Shown one piece after another: positions 30,860 through 43,153 of a DNA stretch of 64,000 bases (position 1 is its first letter; each line of letters opens with the position of its first letter). The position numbers and the translations under genes are program-made. The notes under the pieces are model-generated. The model searched no databases. It was not told where the DNA came from and saw only the letters and a program-made list of their open reading frames with translations. Source of the DNA: Cranoglanis bouderius. Taxonomy: Eukaryota; Chordata; Actinopteri; Siluriformes; Cranoglanididae. Location of the stretch: NCBI GenBank assembly GCA_023630585.1, contig CM042540.1, positions 15,740,574 to 15,804,573 on the forward strand, in the 5' to 3' direction.

Positions 30860-31900
30860 ATGGGTGGAGAACATAACTGCACCCGCCCTAATTTCCTGCT
30901 GACTGGAGCAGAACCCTTCAGGTTCCACCCAGCTAGGAAGACAATTGATGGGGGCAAGTTGATGGAGGGCAAGACAAAGGGTACACCATTAAAAGACAAG
31001 GAGGAAAGATATATCTGTTATACATGTGGTGAATCGGGGTACACCATTCGGTACTGCCTTCATAACAAAGAAAACACAAATAGAGTTCACCCTCAAACTG
31101 CACAGCTGAGACAGAAAATGCTGCAGAAAGAGGCACCACTGTGAAAAAGAGTCCAGGCCCATCAGTTATTAGAAGGCACGCTGCAGAGTGTGCTACAGAG
31201 GATGTTCCCAAGACCCTCAGTGAAAGTGCTTTTGGAGATTGTTCGACCATTGAAGTGAGTATTGCTGGTGTCAAGACTATCTGTCTACTAGACACAGGAT
31301 CAGAGGTGACGCCTATCACAGAGTCACATTCGTAGACATCCCCATCGTAAGGTGTCTGGAGGCAGACACATAGTGTATGATGAAGACACTGCAAGTGAAA
31401 TGTGTCTTTGTGCTCAGAGACAGCAACCCGGATGTGACTGGGATGAAAGGACTGCCTGGCATCATTGGAATGAATGTGTTGGGTGACATCAAAGATCTCT
31501 TTGTGACTGCTGATGGTGTGAGGAAAATGGGCAGGTATGGTCATGGCATCAGGGAAGCAAAGGTCCACTATGTGTTGGCAAACATTAAGAAGCAGACTGA
31601 AGTATTGGGCTGAGACAAGATTAGGTTTGTGAAAGTAGCTGGGAGGCAAATGCTCACTATACCCACAGTCGGTGAGCATGTTTTGGAAGGCTCCAGAATC
31701 TACTGGCAAAGCCCAGAGATGTGTTCTCAAAGGCTGAGTATGATTTCAGCTATACAACACCTGTCACTCACAACATGTTCCACCCATTAAGCAAAGACAT
31801 CACAGAGTCCCACCTCAAGTGTTTCAGAAGTTCAAAAGCCATGTTTGAGACCTGGTGTCCCAGGGGATCTTCAAAGAAAGCTGTAGTCCCTGAGTATCAC
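30860..31900 (+). pseudogene. Ty3/gypsy nucleocapsid-protease fragment
   Basis: The first part carries a zinc-knuckle-like CYTCGESGYTIRYC (31016-31057) in which the usual His is Tyr. After a stop at 31141 the next frame has the retropepsin centre CLLDTGSEV (31282-31308, catalytic Asp present). A further frame has GLPGIIGMNVLGDIKDLF (31450-31510), the typical protease C-terminal flap. Then RT-leader-like sequence decays. This is a different gypsy lineage from those at 12.3 and 62.8 kb, since its active-site and end motifs differ. Confidence 0.65.
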
Positions 31901-32234
31901 TGGCTATAATCAAAAAAAATGGCAGTGTGTGCTTTTCTTGTGATTGAAAATAGGCTACTACTCATACTCATCTTTTATATTACCTGCAGTACATACCTCA
32001 GGTGGCTGCTGTATTAAGTAAAAGAAAAAAAAAACCTGAAGCCCACCTTACCACATCTCAAGCATTACCCATTGCAACAGGATAGGGACAAACATACCAA
32101 TTGACAAGGGTATACAGAGGCTAAAAGCACTGGGTGGGGGGGCTCATATCCTGTTGCTTACTCAGCCTTCCTTGGTAAGTTGTCACACATTTCCCCTACG
32201 AGGCGGTGGCATACTCCCCATCGCCACAGATGTA
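31901..32234. other. Intergenic stretch
   Basis: No gene or recognised repeat. Confidence 0.4.
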
Positions 32235-33107
32235 CAATGCTGTGGAAAAGTATTTCCTGATTCAATCAGCCAGTCCTGTTCAATCAAATCAACACTTAAA
32301 TAGAACTTTGTCAACAGCATAAAGTTGGTTAAAAGGTCTTACCCAGTAACATACTATGCCAAAGTTGAAAGAAATTCCAGAAATGAGGAGGAAGAAGGTG
32401 ACTGAAATACATCAGTCTGGGAAGGGTTACAAACCTATTTTGAAGACTCTGTGATTCCAAAGAACCACAGTGATACCCATTATCTCCAAATAGAAAAACT
32501 TGGCAAAGTAGCGAACCTTCGCAGAAGTGGCCAACCTTCCAAAATTCCTCCAGGAGCCCAGCAACCACTCATCTGGGAAGTAAAAAAAGAGCCAAGGACA
32601 ACATCAAAGGAAAGCAAAGCTCAGTCATGGATTTTTCTTGCAACCCTCCCATACAAGCCACATTTGTGGAGAATTTGTGATATTGTTGTCACATGCAAAC
32701 AATAACCATTCTTTGTCATAAATTCCTGCAACTGCTTCAGAGTTGCTGTAGGCCTCTTGGTAGCCTCTCTGATCAGTTTCATCCTGACTCTTTCATCCAG
32801 TTTGGAGCTATGTCCTGATCCACATCTTAATAATAGACTTCAATATGCTTCTAGGCATTGATAAAACTTTAATGGCTTTGTGTGTCATTGAGAAGGTGAT
32901 TAGCTACACCTTACTGAGTTTACAAGTCATTTTTAGGAGGGGGGGTGATCCTTTTTCCAACTCAGTGATTCTGTTTTTTTATTTATTTTTATGACATGTT
33001 GGTGTTACATCTTTCACTTGGATGTTATAAGTTGCACTGAGTAAATACAGCTGGATAAAACAAAAACTGTGTCCGTCTTCATTTCAGGCTGAAAAGCAAC
33101 AAAATGT
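32235..33107. mobile_element. Head-to-head composite of two Tc1 families
   Basis: The left part (32235-32620) is the 5' half of the family at 15700-17169, plus orientation, starting CAATGCTGTGGAAAAGTATT after TA. At about 32620 it switches to the 5' half of the family at 17719-18880 in minus orientation, and ends in that family's terminal region at about 33107. It is thus the structural counterpart of the tail-to-tail fusion at 10355-11209. No transposase can be read through. Confidence 0.75.
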
Positions 33108-33959
33108 GTCAGGTTTTCAGTTAGTCTATGTGCTTTCAAAACAAGTCTGGTTGGAAAAAAAAGAGAGAAAATTTGGATTTTGAGGTTTATCCATGCTAAA
33201 TTGCCCCTAATTGTGAATTAGTGGCAATTCATGAGTGTGAGAATGTGTGTGATGGATTTTTATAGAATTTTTTTAAAAATTTCATTTACCCTTTTCTGAT
33301 TAGTGAAGTGATGACATGGCTTTTTAACAAAAAAAGAGAAGTCAACAATAAAAACAGAAAATTTAAAGAAAGAATATTGCTCTTTTAAATGTTTTTTTTT
33401 TTGTTTGTTTTTTGTTTTTTTAAATCAATAACTCTCATACAGTGTGACAGGGACAAAATGTCCTAAAAAAAAAACTAAATTTATTTAACTTTTTCTCTTC
33501 CAAATCTATTATTTTTGTGTAACTGATACAATTAAAAATAATTATGTGTAAACATGTATTCACTTTTGTGCCTTATATAGAAGTTCTGGTTAGCCCGTGT
33601 CCATTTATTTTCATATATTTATAATTTAACTGTTGTAAAGCATAAAAAAAACAAAAAACAAAAAACAATTAATGCTTGGTAATAAAGTATGGGGAAAGAC
33701 TGGGAAACTGTTAATAGAATGTTGGCATTAACAGTGAAAGAAATAAAACAGCAAATGTATCATGCACATTTTGTTTCTGAATGAATAATGGGACAAGAAT
33801 GGGACATATTCATTTTGTATCTATGACAGTATATTTATTTAATAAGGAAAATATTCCCTGATATTTGTAAACCATGGTAGCTACTCTATAAATGATAGCA
33901 TGGCAAAATGTTCAGCCTGCACATAGAGGAGCAGCACTTTTTTAAAAAAATTTTTTTTT
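33108..33959. other. AT-rich intergenic stretch
   Basis: Poly-A/T-rich sequence downstream of odorant receptor 2. A worn SINE-like scrap may be present at 33190-33260 (AAATTGCCCCTAATTGTG). No gene. Confidence 0.4.
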
Positions 33960-34889
33960 TTATACTTTTAGATAATATTGAATTTTTCTGCGAATTTCAG
34001 GAAAATTAAGGCCATAAACAACAGGATTTAGGAGAGGAGGTATAATCAGAAACTCTAATGACAGAATGATAGCTATTACTGGAGGTAAATTTTCAATACG
34101 GGTAAAGGTCATTTCACAGAAAATGGTAATTGAGTAATTAAGAAAAGTCACTAGATGAGGAAGGCAAGTATGATAAGCTTTGCTCTTTAACTCTTTTGAA
34201 GATTTCTGACAAATCATAATAATTTTAATATAAGAATACAAAATGAAACTAAATGGGATCAAAACCGTAGTAACTAGTACAACAAAACCATAAATGTTTT
34301 CAAAAGTAGCATTTTCACAAGAGAGCTTTGCAATGATCCAGTTGTTGCAATACAATTTTCTTAAATCATTACCACACAATCTTAGTCTAGCAGTGAAAAT
34401 TATCCCAACACCAATAGAAAGCATTGGATAAATCCCAGAAATAGCTACCATAACAGTAAGCACCTTAGGTGTCATAATGCTGTGGTATTTCAATGGCTTA
34501 CATATAGCAACAAATCTGTCATATGCCATTAATGTTAAGATTGTAAATTCACACGATGCATAGGTATAAATGACAAATGTTTGTACATGACATCCAGAAC
34601 GTGTGATTGAATGAGAATATAATAACAAATCACTTAGTAATCGTGGAAAGAAGCCAGCAGTGCCATAAAGAGAATTAATTGATAAACATGCTATCAAAAT
34701 GTACATAGGCTGGTGCAAAGGAGATTCCATAAATATTACAAGAATAATAATGACATTGAAGAATAAGATAGTACAGTATAGGAGAGATCCTAAAATGAAG
34801 TAAAGGTATCGAAAGTGGCCCAGGTTTTCAAAGATGGAGAAATAAAGAAGAGTATCATTTTCCATTATACTCAAAAACTTTGATTTCAT
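33960..34889 (-). CDS. Odorant receptor (fish OR-type GPCR) 2
   Basis: A 309-residue receptor from ATG 34889; an internal ATG at 34865 (MENDT) would give 301. Family marks in this numbering: LHQPMYILIA (58-67), MAYDRFVAIC (121-130) after TM3, KAYHTCLPHL (237-246) before TM6, PPLLNPVVYG (284-293) in TM7, and several Cys in extracellular loop 2 for disulfides. The open frame extends to an ATG at 34937, but that stretch is the pyrimidine tract and acceptor of an upstream intron (TTTTTTTTATTTCAG, ending 34899), so I excluded it. Same orientation and general type as receptor 1, but clearly diverged from it. No stop or frameshift. Presumably an olfactory membrane receptor; ligand unknown. Confidence 0.93.
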   Translation of the reverse strand: MKSKFLSIMENDTLLYFSIFENLGHFRYLYFILGSLLYCTILFFNVIIILVIFMESPLHQPMYILIACLSINSLYGTAGFFPRLLSDLLLYSHSITRSGCHVQTFVIYTYASCEFTILTLMAYDRFVAICKPLKYHSIMTPKVLTVMVAISGIYPMLSIGVGIIFTARLRLCGNDLRKLYCNNWIIAKLSCENATFENIYGFVVLVTTVLIPFSFILYSYIKIIMICQKSSKELKSKAYHTCLPHLVTFLNYSITIFCEMTFTRIENLPPVIAIILSLEFLIIPPLLNPVVYGLNFPEIRRKIQYYLKV

Positions 34890-34898
34890 TATCTTGAA

Positions 34899-34913
34899 CT
34901 GAAATAAAAAAAA
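34899..34913 (-). promoter_or_regulatory. Splice acceptor upstream of odorant receptor 2
   Basis: TTTTTTTTATTTCAG on the minus strand, 9 nt before the ATG at 34889. A strong match to the acceptor consensus, which decides the start codon choice. Confidence 0.7.
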
Positions 34914-34937
34914 CAGAGAATTTTTAAAATGATACAT

Positions 34938-35514
34938 TATGACATTTTAACTGCAGAAACAAATGTTTTTACCAATACTCTACTCTCATTATTCTAAAAA
35001 AAACAAAATCAATAAAAATTAAAATAAATGGCAATTTTATAATAACCATTTATGCTTAATTAATGAAAAATCATTATTAAACTGAGAAGTATACTGTACC
35101 TTATTACAATTTAAATAAACTGCATTAATATTTGCAACAAAAGGTTCCATGTGAATACCTAAGCATTCAACACTTGTCTGAGCTTATATAGTACATGACA
35201 TGTCACTAAGGGATTTCCTTTGTGTTCATGTAAGTGCATTGCTGATTAGCGGTTAGTATCTGATGTTTAAAGACTACATGCAACTTAAAAGTCATAAGGC
35301 ATATTTCAAACTGTGAATGTAGTGTATTATGACTTCTATTTGTGCTGTAACTACAAAGTAGTAGGTAAGCTGTTCAAATAAACAAGTGTCAGAATACACA
35401 TTTTCCCTTACTGTAAATACAGCCGGATCAGCAAAATTCATATTGTCTTGATTTTTGACATGAAAAGCAGTATATAAAGAAAGGATCTGCTCATGACGCA
35501 AAAGATAGAAGCTC
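34938..35514. other. AT-rich stretch upstream of odorant receptor 2
   Basis: Would hold the intron and promoter of receptor 2. TATATAG near 35184 is a possible TATA-like word, but no promoter can be supported. Confidence 0.3.
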
Positions 35515-36175
35515 ATATGTAAAACACGGTGGAGGTAGTGTCAAGGCTTGGGCTTGCATGGCTGCTTCTGGAACAGGCTCATTAATCTTTTTTGATTATC
35601 TCCACACTTTGGCCTTTCCATCACTTTGCTAATCTTGGTTCCAGAACTTTTGTAGCTCATCTCTGTATTTCTTTGCAAATTCCAAGCTAGCTTTCTGATT
35701 GTTACTGCTAATGAGTGGTTGCATCTTGTGGTATGGCCTCTATATTTCTGGTCTTGAAGTCCTCTTTGAATGGTGAATTGATACATTCACCCCTGCCCTG
35801 TGGAGGTTTTTGGTGATGTCACTGATGTCACAACACACAGTGACATTGGGTCTTCACAACTCTCACAATGTTTCTGTCATCAGCTGTGGTTGTTTTCCTT
35901 GGCCGACCCATTCAACGACTGTTGCTTAGTACACAGTGGTTTTTTTCAGGACATTCTGAATTGTTGTATTGGCTGTCCCCAATGTTTGTGCAATGCCTCT
36001 GATTTTTCTTCTTTTCTCAGTTTCAAAATGGCTTGCTTTTCTCATATAGACTGCTCTTTGATCTTCATGTTGGCTTATCCTTTTTATAAACAAATGCAGC
36101 CTTCACAGGCTAAAATCAAGAGCAGATGTTCTGAGCTATTTATTGTTTAAACAATCAATCTAACAGGACACACCT
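35515..36175. pseudogene. Rearranged Tc1 transposase fragments
   Basis: 35515-35600 reads on the plus strand as VKHGGGSVKAWACMAASGTG, the middle of a Tc1 transposase. From about 35600 to 36140 the minus strand reads as the N-terminal half of a related transposase: a KRKKIRGIAQTLG-like helix-turn-helix, and EFAKKYRDELQKFWNQD near 35640. The two parts are head to head, and stops are frequent. Damaged, with no terminal repeats recognised. Confidence 0.6.
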
Positions 36176-36906
36176 GGGTAACAAGAAACCAATATATTTG
36201 TTTGCCTACAAATTGGATTGTAGGATACAAAATGTGCTCTGTTCTATGTTGTTTAACACATGTATCATACACATGTATCTTAAATACCATGAAATAAAAG
36301 CTGAAATTGTAAATTCTCTTCTATATTCTATATTCTATATTCATCAGTTTACTGCAACCCTGAATTGGCCTTGCTGTTCCAATAGTATATATTGGACACA
36401 CACACACTCACTATATTAAAAACATTAAAAACACTGGGCTATCTCTCCGCCAGTCTTCACCAAGCCATGGAGATCATTAGATCTTCACAGTGGGTGAAGT
36501 CCAGAGACATTTCTATTATAAATGGGGCCATGTAAGAGCTATGTTTCTACATCTGCAGTAAAATAATTCCAACAGTGGCCCGGGAAACTTACCAAGAGTC
36601 TGGGACATTGGTTTGACATGTCTGTTAAGGACACAGCAAATGTGATGCACAGTTGCCTTCAGAGACTTGATAGTATCATACTCATGGCCCACTGTCAGGA
36701 CTGCTGGTATTCCTTTTTTATTATACACAATAAGTTGTATAAACATAATGTTATACATTATCCAGATGAGTTGCATATTCCATCTTATTGTGATGCCCAT
36801 TTCTCCTGCCCCATGACCACCTGCCTCTTCATAAGTGTAACATCTAGCCTGGACATTTCCTGTCCAGACCATCAGAAGGTACCCCCCCTCGAATTTTGAA
36901 CTGCTT

Positions 36907-36908
<2 letters not shown>
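36176..36908. other. Stretch without recognised gene
   Basis: No identifiable protein. The 36430-36900 block has moderate GC and open frames on both strands but no recognisable domain. Confidence 0.4.

Positions 36909-36940
<32 letters not shown>
36909..36940. repeat. (TA)n microsatellite
   Basis: About 16 TA repeats immediately to the left of Tc1 element J. Confidence 0.95.
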
Positions 36941-36945
<5 letters not shown>

Positions 36946-38534
36946 TATCTCACAAAAGTGATACTGTCACTGTCACTCCTCACATTTTTGTAAATATTTT
37001 ATTATATCTTTTCATGGGACAACACTGAAGAAATGACACTTTGCTACCATGTAAAGTAGCGAGTGTAAAGCTTGTATAACAGTGTAAATTTGCTGTCCCC
37101 TCAAAATAACTCAACACAGCCATTAATGTCTAAACCGCTGGCAACAAAAGTGAGTACACCCTTAAGTGAAATTCAAATTGGGCCCAATTAGCCATTTTCC
37201 CTCCCCGGTGTCATGTGACTCATTAGTGTTACAAGGTCTCAGGTGTGAATGGGGAGCAGGTGTGTTAAGTTTGGTGTTATCGCTCTCACACTCTCTCATA
37301 CTGGTCACTGGAAGTTCAACATGGCACCTCATGGCAAAGAACTCTCTGAGGATCTGAAAAAATGAATTGTTGCTCTACATAAAGATGGCCTAGGCTATAA
37401 GAAGATTGCCAACACCCTGAAACTGAGCTGCAGCATGGTGGCCAAGACCATACAGCGGTTTAACAGGACAGGTTCCACTCAGAACAGGCCTCGCCATGGT
37501 CGACCAAAGAAGTTGAGTGCACGTGCTTAGCATCATATCCAGAGGTTGGCTTTGCAGAATAGACGTATGAGTGCTGCCAGCATTGCTGCAGAGGTTGAAA
37601 GGGTGGGGGGTCAGCCTGTCAGTGCTCAGACCATACGCCGCACACTGCATCAAATTGGTCTGCATGGCTGTCATCCCAGAAGGAAGCCTCTTCTAAAGAT
37701 GATGCACAAGAAAGCCCGCAAACAGTTTGCTGAAGACAAGCAGACTAAGGACATGGATTACTGGAACCATGTCCTGTGGTGTGATGAGACCAAGATAAAC
37801 TTATTTGGTTCAGATGGTGTCAAGCATGTGTGGCGGCAACCAGGTGAGGAGTTTAAAGACAAGCGTCTCTTGCCTACAGTCAAGCATGGTGGTGGTAGTG
37901 TCACGGTCTGGTGCTGCATGAGTGCTGTCGGCAATGGGGAGCTACAGTTCATTGAGGGAACCATGAATGCCAACATGTACTGTGACATACTGAAGAAGAG
38001 CATGAGCCCCTCCCTTCAGAAACTGGGCCACAGGGCAGTATTCCTACATGATAACGACCCCAAACACACCCCCAACGTGACCACTGCCTTGCTAAAGAAG
38101 CTGAGGGTAAAGGTGATGGACTGGCCAAGCATGTCTCCAGACCTAAACACTATTGAGCATCTGCTGGGCATCCTCAAACGGAAGGTGGAGGAGCGCAAGG
38201 TCTCTAACATCCACCATCTCTGTGATGTCATCATGGAGGAGTGGAAGAGGACTCCAGTGGCAACCTGTGAAGCTCTGGTGAACTCCATGCCCAACAGGGT
38301 TATGGCAGTGCTGAAAAATAATGGTGGCCACACAAAATATTGACACTTTTTTCACCCAATTTGGACATTTTCACTTAGGGGTGTACTCACTTTTGTTGCC
38401 AGTGGTTTAGACATTAATGGCTGTGTGTTGAGTTATTTTGAGGGGACAGCAAATTTACACTGTTATAGAAGCTATACACTCACTATTTTAAATTGTAGCA
38501 AAGTGTCATTTCTTCAGTGTTGTCCCATGAAAAA

Positions 38535-38536
<2 letters not shown>
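36941..38536 (+). mobile_element. Tc1-like element J, near complete
   Basis: Long terminal inverted repeats of about 200 bp: the block GTTGTCCCATGAAAA at the right end is the complement of TTTTCATGGGACAAC at the left. They flank a full transposase reading region. The left repeat carries a small rearrangement (ACTGTCACTGTCACT) near 36961. The element is bounded by AT-type microsatellites on both sides. An orphan end of the same family is at 3103-3317. Confidence 0.92.
37321..38343 (+). pseudogene. Tc1 transposase with two premature stops (element J)
   Basis: A 340-codon reading region with normal start (MAPHGKELSEDLKK) and end (NNGGHTKY). It has no frameshift but two stop codons: TGA after DLKK (about 37363) and TAG after LSARA (about 37528). 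From 37546 the frame is open for 265 codons and holds the rest of the DNA-binding domain, WCDETKINLFG (first Asp), FLHDNDPKHT (second Asp) and SPDLNTIEHLLG (Glu), so all three catalytic residues are present. As it stands only an N-terminally truncated protein could be made. Confidence 0.92.
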
Positions 38537-38590
<54 letters not shown>

Positions 38591-38592
38591 GC

Positions 38593-38682
<90 letters not shown>
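38537..38682. repeat. (TAA)n and (AT)n microsatellites
   Basis: About 17 TAA repeats (38540-38590) followed by some 43 AT repeats (38596-38682), directly to the right of element J. Confidence 0.95.
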
Positions 38683-38684
<2 letters not shown>

Positions 38685-38885
38685 TATAACCTGCCTCTGA
38701 ATATGTGAAACTTTCCAATCATCAGTATTGACACAACATTTAGACTGAAGTAGCAGACTTTAGTCATCAACTTTAAATATGTCCCTACACATGCACCAAG
38801 TCTGATTATGTTTTGAGTGAGAACTGATTTGTACTTTACCAATTTTTGAGAAACGTTTCCTTTTTTAATATATTAAAAAGATGCT

Positions 38886-39486
38886 ATAACCCCAATTCCA
38901 AAAAAAGTTGGGACCCTGTGTAAAATGTAAATAAAAGCAGAATGCAATGATTTGCAAATCTCATAAACCCATATGTTATTCACGATAGAACATAGAAAAC
39001 ACATCAAATGGTACCATTTTAAGAAAGAAATAAGGTAATTTTGAATTTGATGGTCACAACACGTCTCAAAAAAGGTTGGGATGGGGCAACAAAAGCCTGG
39101 AAAAGTAAGTGTTACTAAAAAGAAACAGCTGGAGGAACATTTTGCAACTAATTAGGTTAATTGGCAACAGGTCAGTAACATGATTGAGTATGAAAAGAAT
39201 ATCTTAGAGAGGCAGAGTCTCTCAGAAGTAAAGATGGGATGGAACTTGGATGGAAGCATATGTTGCTTTAAAACCTGTATACACCTTTCAGCATTGATGG
39301 TGGCTTTCCAGATGTGCAAGCTGCCCATTCCATAGGCACTAATGCACCACCATACCATCAGAGATGCAGGCTTTTGAACTGAGCACTGATAAAAAGCTGG
39401 ATGGTCCCTCTCCGCTTTAGCCCTCTTTAGTTTAGAGGATGTGGCGTCCATGGTTTCCAAAAAGAATGTTGGGTCTGATTCCATCT
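38886..39486 (-). mobile_element. Tc1-like element K, left part
   Basis: Starts with the terminal repeat CCCCAATTCCAAAAAAAGTT and carries minus-strand transposase remnants at 39152-39484 (SLMVWWCISAYGMGSLHIWK and INAERCIQVLKQHMLPSKF). These match the middle of a Tc1-type transposase between the first and second catalytic Asp. The terminal-repeat-proximal block (39002-39154) is repeated at 44185-44325. The element is broken where the GAGTCC-rich sequence starts. Confidence 0.65.
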
Positions 39487-40433
39487 TTGTGGAGTTCGAG
39501 TCGAGACCAAGTCCTTAACCGATTGAGTCTGAATCCAAATCTGAGTCCAAAAGGGGCCGAGTTGGATTCAAGTCCATGTCATAACAACAAGCTTCATGCT
39601 TTATTACTGTTTTTAATCTGTCTGTGAATGACAACAAACTAATTTTGTTATTAACACAGCTCTGTTCTTGTACCCTTTTTCATTTTAATTCCTAAAATGA
39701 AGAAAAAAAACCCGAAAATCCCTATCAGCAGCGTTTATGATATTTACTACATTAGGAGGTACATTTAACATTTTATGTGAAATTCAAGACTGGAATTACC
39801 AAATGCTAATGTTTAGGGGTGGGCGATATGACTACAATCTTATTTCACGATAATGATATGTTTTCTCAGGTAGGTCTATCAGTAGTATTCAAGTAAGAAA
39901 TACTATGGAAATTGATAAAGCAATTAAATGTAAAATAAAATAGACTTCACTGTATGACATTTACAATGATTCTTATTTACTGAAATTTACTGAAGTTATT
40001 CAGTCAAATGAGTGAGTTAGTGATTTTCTCTTTGTCTTTTGTTATTTGATTAACATTAATGACACAGACAGCAGCAGGTTTATTAGACTGCTGTCACTTT
40101 AAGACCTAATGCACAGATCCAATATACTGTATTGACACACCTCCGGTTTTTTCCCAACTGTTTACATTCACTTAAAACATAACCGACTGTGTTTACATGA
40201 ATAGACCTGCATTTTGACACGATGTGTGTGTATTTATTTGACCGTCCAAGCGTAATAAGCCGCTAAAGAGAACTCAATTCGGTACAAGCATGATGAGGCG
40301 GCTTTATGTGCGCGCGCTTCAGTTGTGTGCGCGCAGAAAGCGCCCTGGTCAGGCATGGAGACATTAATTAATTTCTTGTCTTAATGTTATGTTGTTATAT
40401 ATTTCTTATCTTTCTTTTCATGGTACATATGAC
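39487..40433. other. Left flank of the nested block, GAGTCC-rich edge
   Basis: 39489-39590 is rich in GAGTC/GAGTCC words. A similar opposed tract occurs at 44030-44160, so these may be the ends of a further DNA element enclosing the nest. The remaining sequence to 40433 shows no gene. Confidence 0.35.
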
Positions 40434-41079
40434 CAGGGGCGTTAGCTGAACTGTTAATCATCCGGGGCTGAGTCCATTCTTCCGCATTAATTAAAAAAAA
40501 AATAAAAATAAAAAAATTTAAAACGTTCTTCTAAATAGACTGTTTCCAGTGTTTTTTGCACTTTTTCTTCGCTAGTAAGGGCTAATTGAAAATTGGACAA
40601 AAAGCTGGATTTATCATAAAACTTGCCTTGGGTGTTAGCACTGTTTGCAGGACTACCAGACCAATAACATAAAACTTTTTGGCTGTCAAACACGAGACTA
40701 TAGGCAGGGTTGCCAAATTTGGCTTCCTGGCTGGAGTGAGATGTGTGAATCAAATCATCTTTTGTGCTGTGCAGAAATGAGAATTATTGGATAAAATGTG
40801 CGTAACGCCATACATCACTTTTTTTCCATTTCTTTCTCACCATGCCCTTGTCTTTGCAGGCTTTTAACATGAATATGTTAGCCTTAAGGTTATCTTTAAG
40901 CTAGTGTGCTCCAAAACAATGACAAAATTTGCATTTAAAAGATATATGCATTCAAAATTTACAGTCTCTCTCTAACACCAATACAGATCAACAATTATGA
41001 TAACATCAATCTACACTTCAGGTTCTCATCAGATTTTCTGTCCAATCAAATGCTCTCTAGAATCTGAAGTGTCCCGCCC

Positions 41080-42000
41080 CCAAAATGATAAAAATCCATG
41101 GTATTAACTGTCAAGTTCGGCTTATCCCGGCTAGTTATCACAAACAAGTGTTCCTGTACTGGTCACTTTTGTACAAGCACAATTTCTCTCCCAATAGATG
41201 TTTTATCTGGAACAATGGTAATATCACTTATAACAAGTCACTGTACAATTGTACACTGTATAATTGGTTCCAGTGTAGCATATTAATTGTAAACCAGCTT
41301 ATTGACAAGAATGGGCAATTATACACTTGTAAATGAAAAAGAATTAAAAAAATAATTAAGGCTATCCCCAGTGACATACCAACTTTAACCAAATCTTCAA
41401 CTGTAGATATTAATGTTTCAACCTTACAAAGTCCCCAACTTTTAGTAAATGATCTTTCTATTTTTGATAAACTTTTTAATAAGAATTTTATAAGAAACTC
41501 CATTATTGTCAGATCCAATCCTCCATGTAAACCAAGATGTCTTAAACCTCACCATTTATCATCTGGACATTAACTTTTAAATATAAATCTGTTATCTCTA
41601 CCTCATTTAGGGTTGACTTTAAAATGGACATGACAACAAAATTTAACAAAACCTTAAATTGAAAACCATATGATATTTTACTTTGTTTACAAAACCCAAA
41701 GTTTTCTGAAAAACAAAATTACATCATTAATCTTTTAATAATTTTAGCAAAGTTTTACATTCACAAGACAAGAGGAACTAAAAAAAAACCCTCATATATT
41801 ATCTTCTGTAACACTGTTCTTAAGGTACACTTTGACACCCATTCAAACATGAGTATCAATACAAAACAAGAAACATGAAAATGGTAAAAGTTCTAAAGCT
41901 TTTCAAATTGATGTAACTGCCCAAACATTAATATGTTCTCTTCTATTGCTGTTGTTGTTTTTACTTTTTTTAAATTGTTATTTCCAATCTCAATAAAACT
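41080..42000 (+). pseudogene. L1-type LINE ORF2 3' fragment
   Basis: The plus frame 41085-41336 reads YWSLLYKHNFSP, then FIWNNGNITYNKSLYN, FQCSILIVNQLIDKNGQLYT. These are typical of the C-terminal part of fish L1 ORF2. A later frame has ILAKFYIHKTRGTKKNPSYI near 41750-41800. It ends near an AATAAA at about 41993. Several stops; 5'-truncated; no RT motifs retained. Confidence 0.6.
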
Positions 42001-42250
42001 GGCTGGTGCAGGCTTTTTGTTATTACCTGTAATAATTGTGGAAAGGTGAAATACACTACAGCACTGATATTATTGTGAGGCTGTGAGCAGACAGTGTCAA
42101 TGCATTGGGGAAAATAGCGACCATTAATGTAAAAAAATGAAGTTGCTTGTCAGATTTTCCTAATAAGCAACCATATTTTTAAAACAAGCCCAAAAAAACA
42201 CGACCCGTGATTTTTTTCAAGTGACTTCAGAAGCCCAAAGTTGCGTATTA

Positions 42251-43153
42251 CAACCCCTGGCAAAAATTATGGGATCACCACACTTAGAGGATGTTCACAT
42301 GACTTTTTTACTTTGTAGCAAATCAACAAATCACAGATATGACACAAAACAATTTTCATTTAATAGCTGAACATTCTGGCTTCGTAAAACATACCTCAAA
42401 CAAATTAAATGAAATTGTTTTAATTAATTGCATATTTTTTTCCAAATCAAGTAAATCCCATTTCATTCAGCCGATTTCTTACAGTTCTGTCACAAACATT
42501 GACTTCTGTTACCGCCCATTTGTTTCGTTGTGCATTTTCTGTTTTCAAGGCATATTACTGTTGTTTTCTATACTGGCGCTTTGACATCTTCCTTGGTCTA
42601 CCTGTATATTTTCCTTTTATAACATTCCCATTTTGTTTATACTTGCACTAAATTTTAGACACAGCTGACTGGGAACAACCGACATCTTCTGCCACACTCC
42701 GTGTTGGATTTCATTCTTGAAGGCATTTTATAATCCTTTCCATTGTTTCAATTGACAACTCTCTTGTCGGGGCCGTGTTTCCTTTCAATTAGCCAAGTCC
42801 AACAGCTCAATAAGGTTTGTAAGCACTCTCTTTTAACTGCAGACTCATTTGCATTTTTTGTCTTGTGCTGGTATTTGTTCTAGAAATGCAAATTACCAGG
42901 TGATTCCATATTTTTTTCCTCAACATTGAGTTATTCCATAATTTTTTCCTCTACTTGATCTATAAAAAAAATGCCATTAATTAAAACAATTTAATTTAAC
43001 TTGTTTGAGGTATGTTTTATGAAGCCTGAATGTTCAGCTAATAAACAAAAATTGTTTTGTGTCATATCTGTGATTTGATTATTTGCTACGAAGTAAAAAA
43101 GTTGGGTGAACATCCTCTAAGTGTGGTGATTCCATAACCTTTGCCAGGGGTTT
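42251..43153. mobile_element. Tc1-like element L, defective
   Basis: The left end CAACCCCTGGCAAAAATTAT follows TA. The right end is the complement (...TTTGCCAGGGGTTT) followed by TA at 43154-43155. The inverted repeats extend about 150 bp. The centre (42480-42790) encodes on the minus strand only a decayed N-terminal helix-turn-helix of a transposase (RQSAVSKIW-like and GRPRKM-like words). The catalytic domain is missing. A copy of its end lies at 50520-50655. Confidence 0.75.

Noticed and set aside
34890..34937. 16-residue N-terminal extension of odorant receptor 2
   Set aside because: It reads through a pyrimidine tract and splice acceptor and would add a Phe-rich stretch absent from the family.
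36516..36983. 155-codon minus-strand frame
   Set aside because: It runs through an (AT)n tract into a Tc1 terminal repeat; no recognisable domain.
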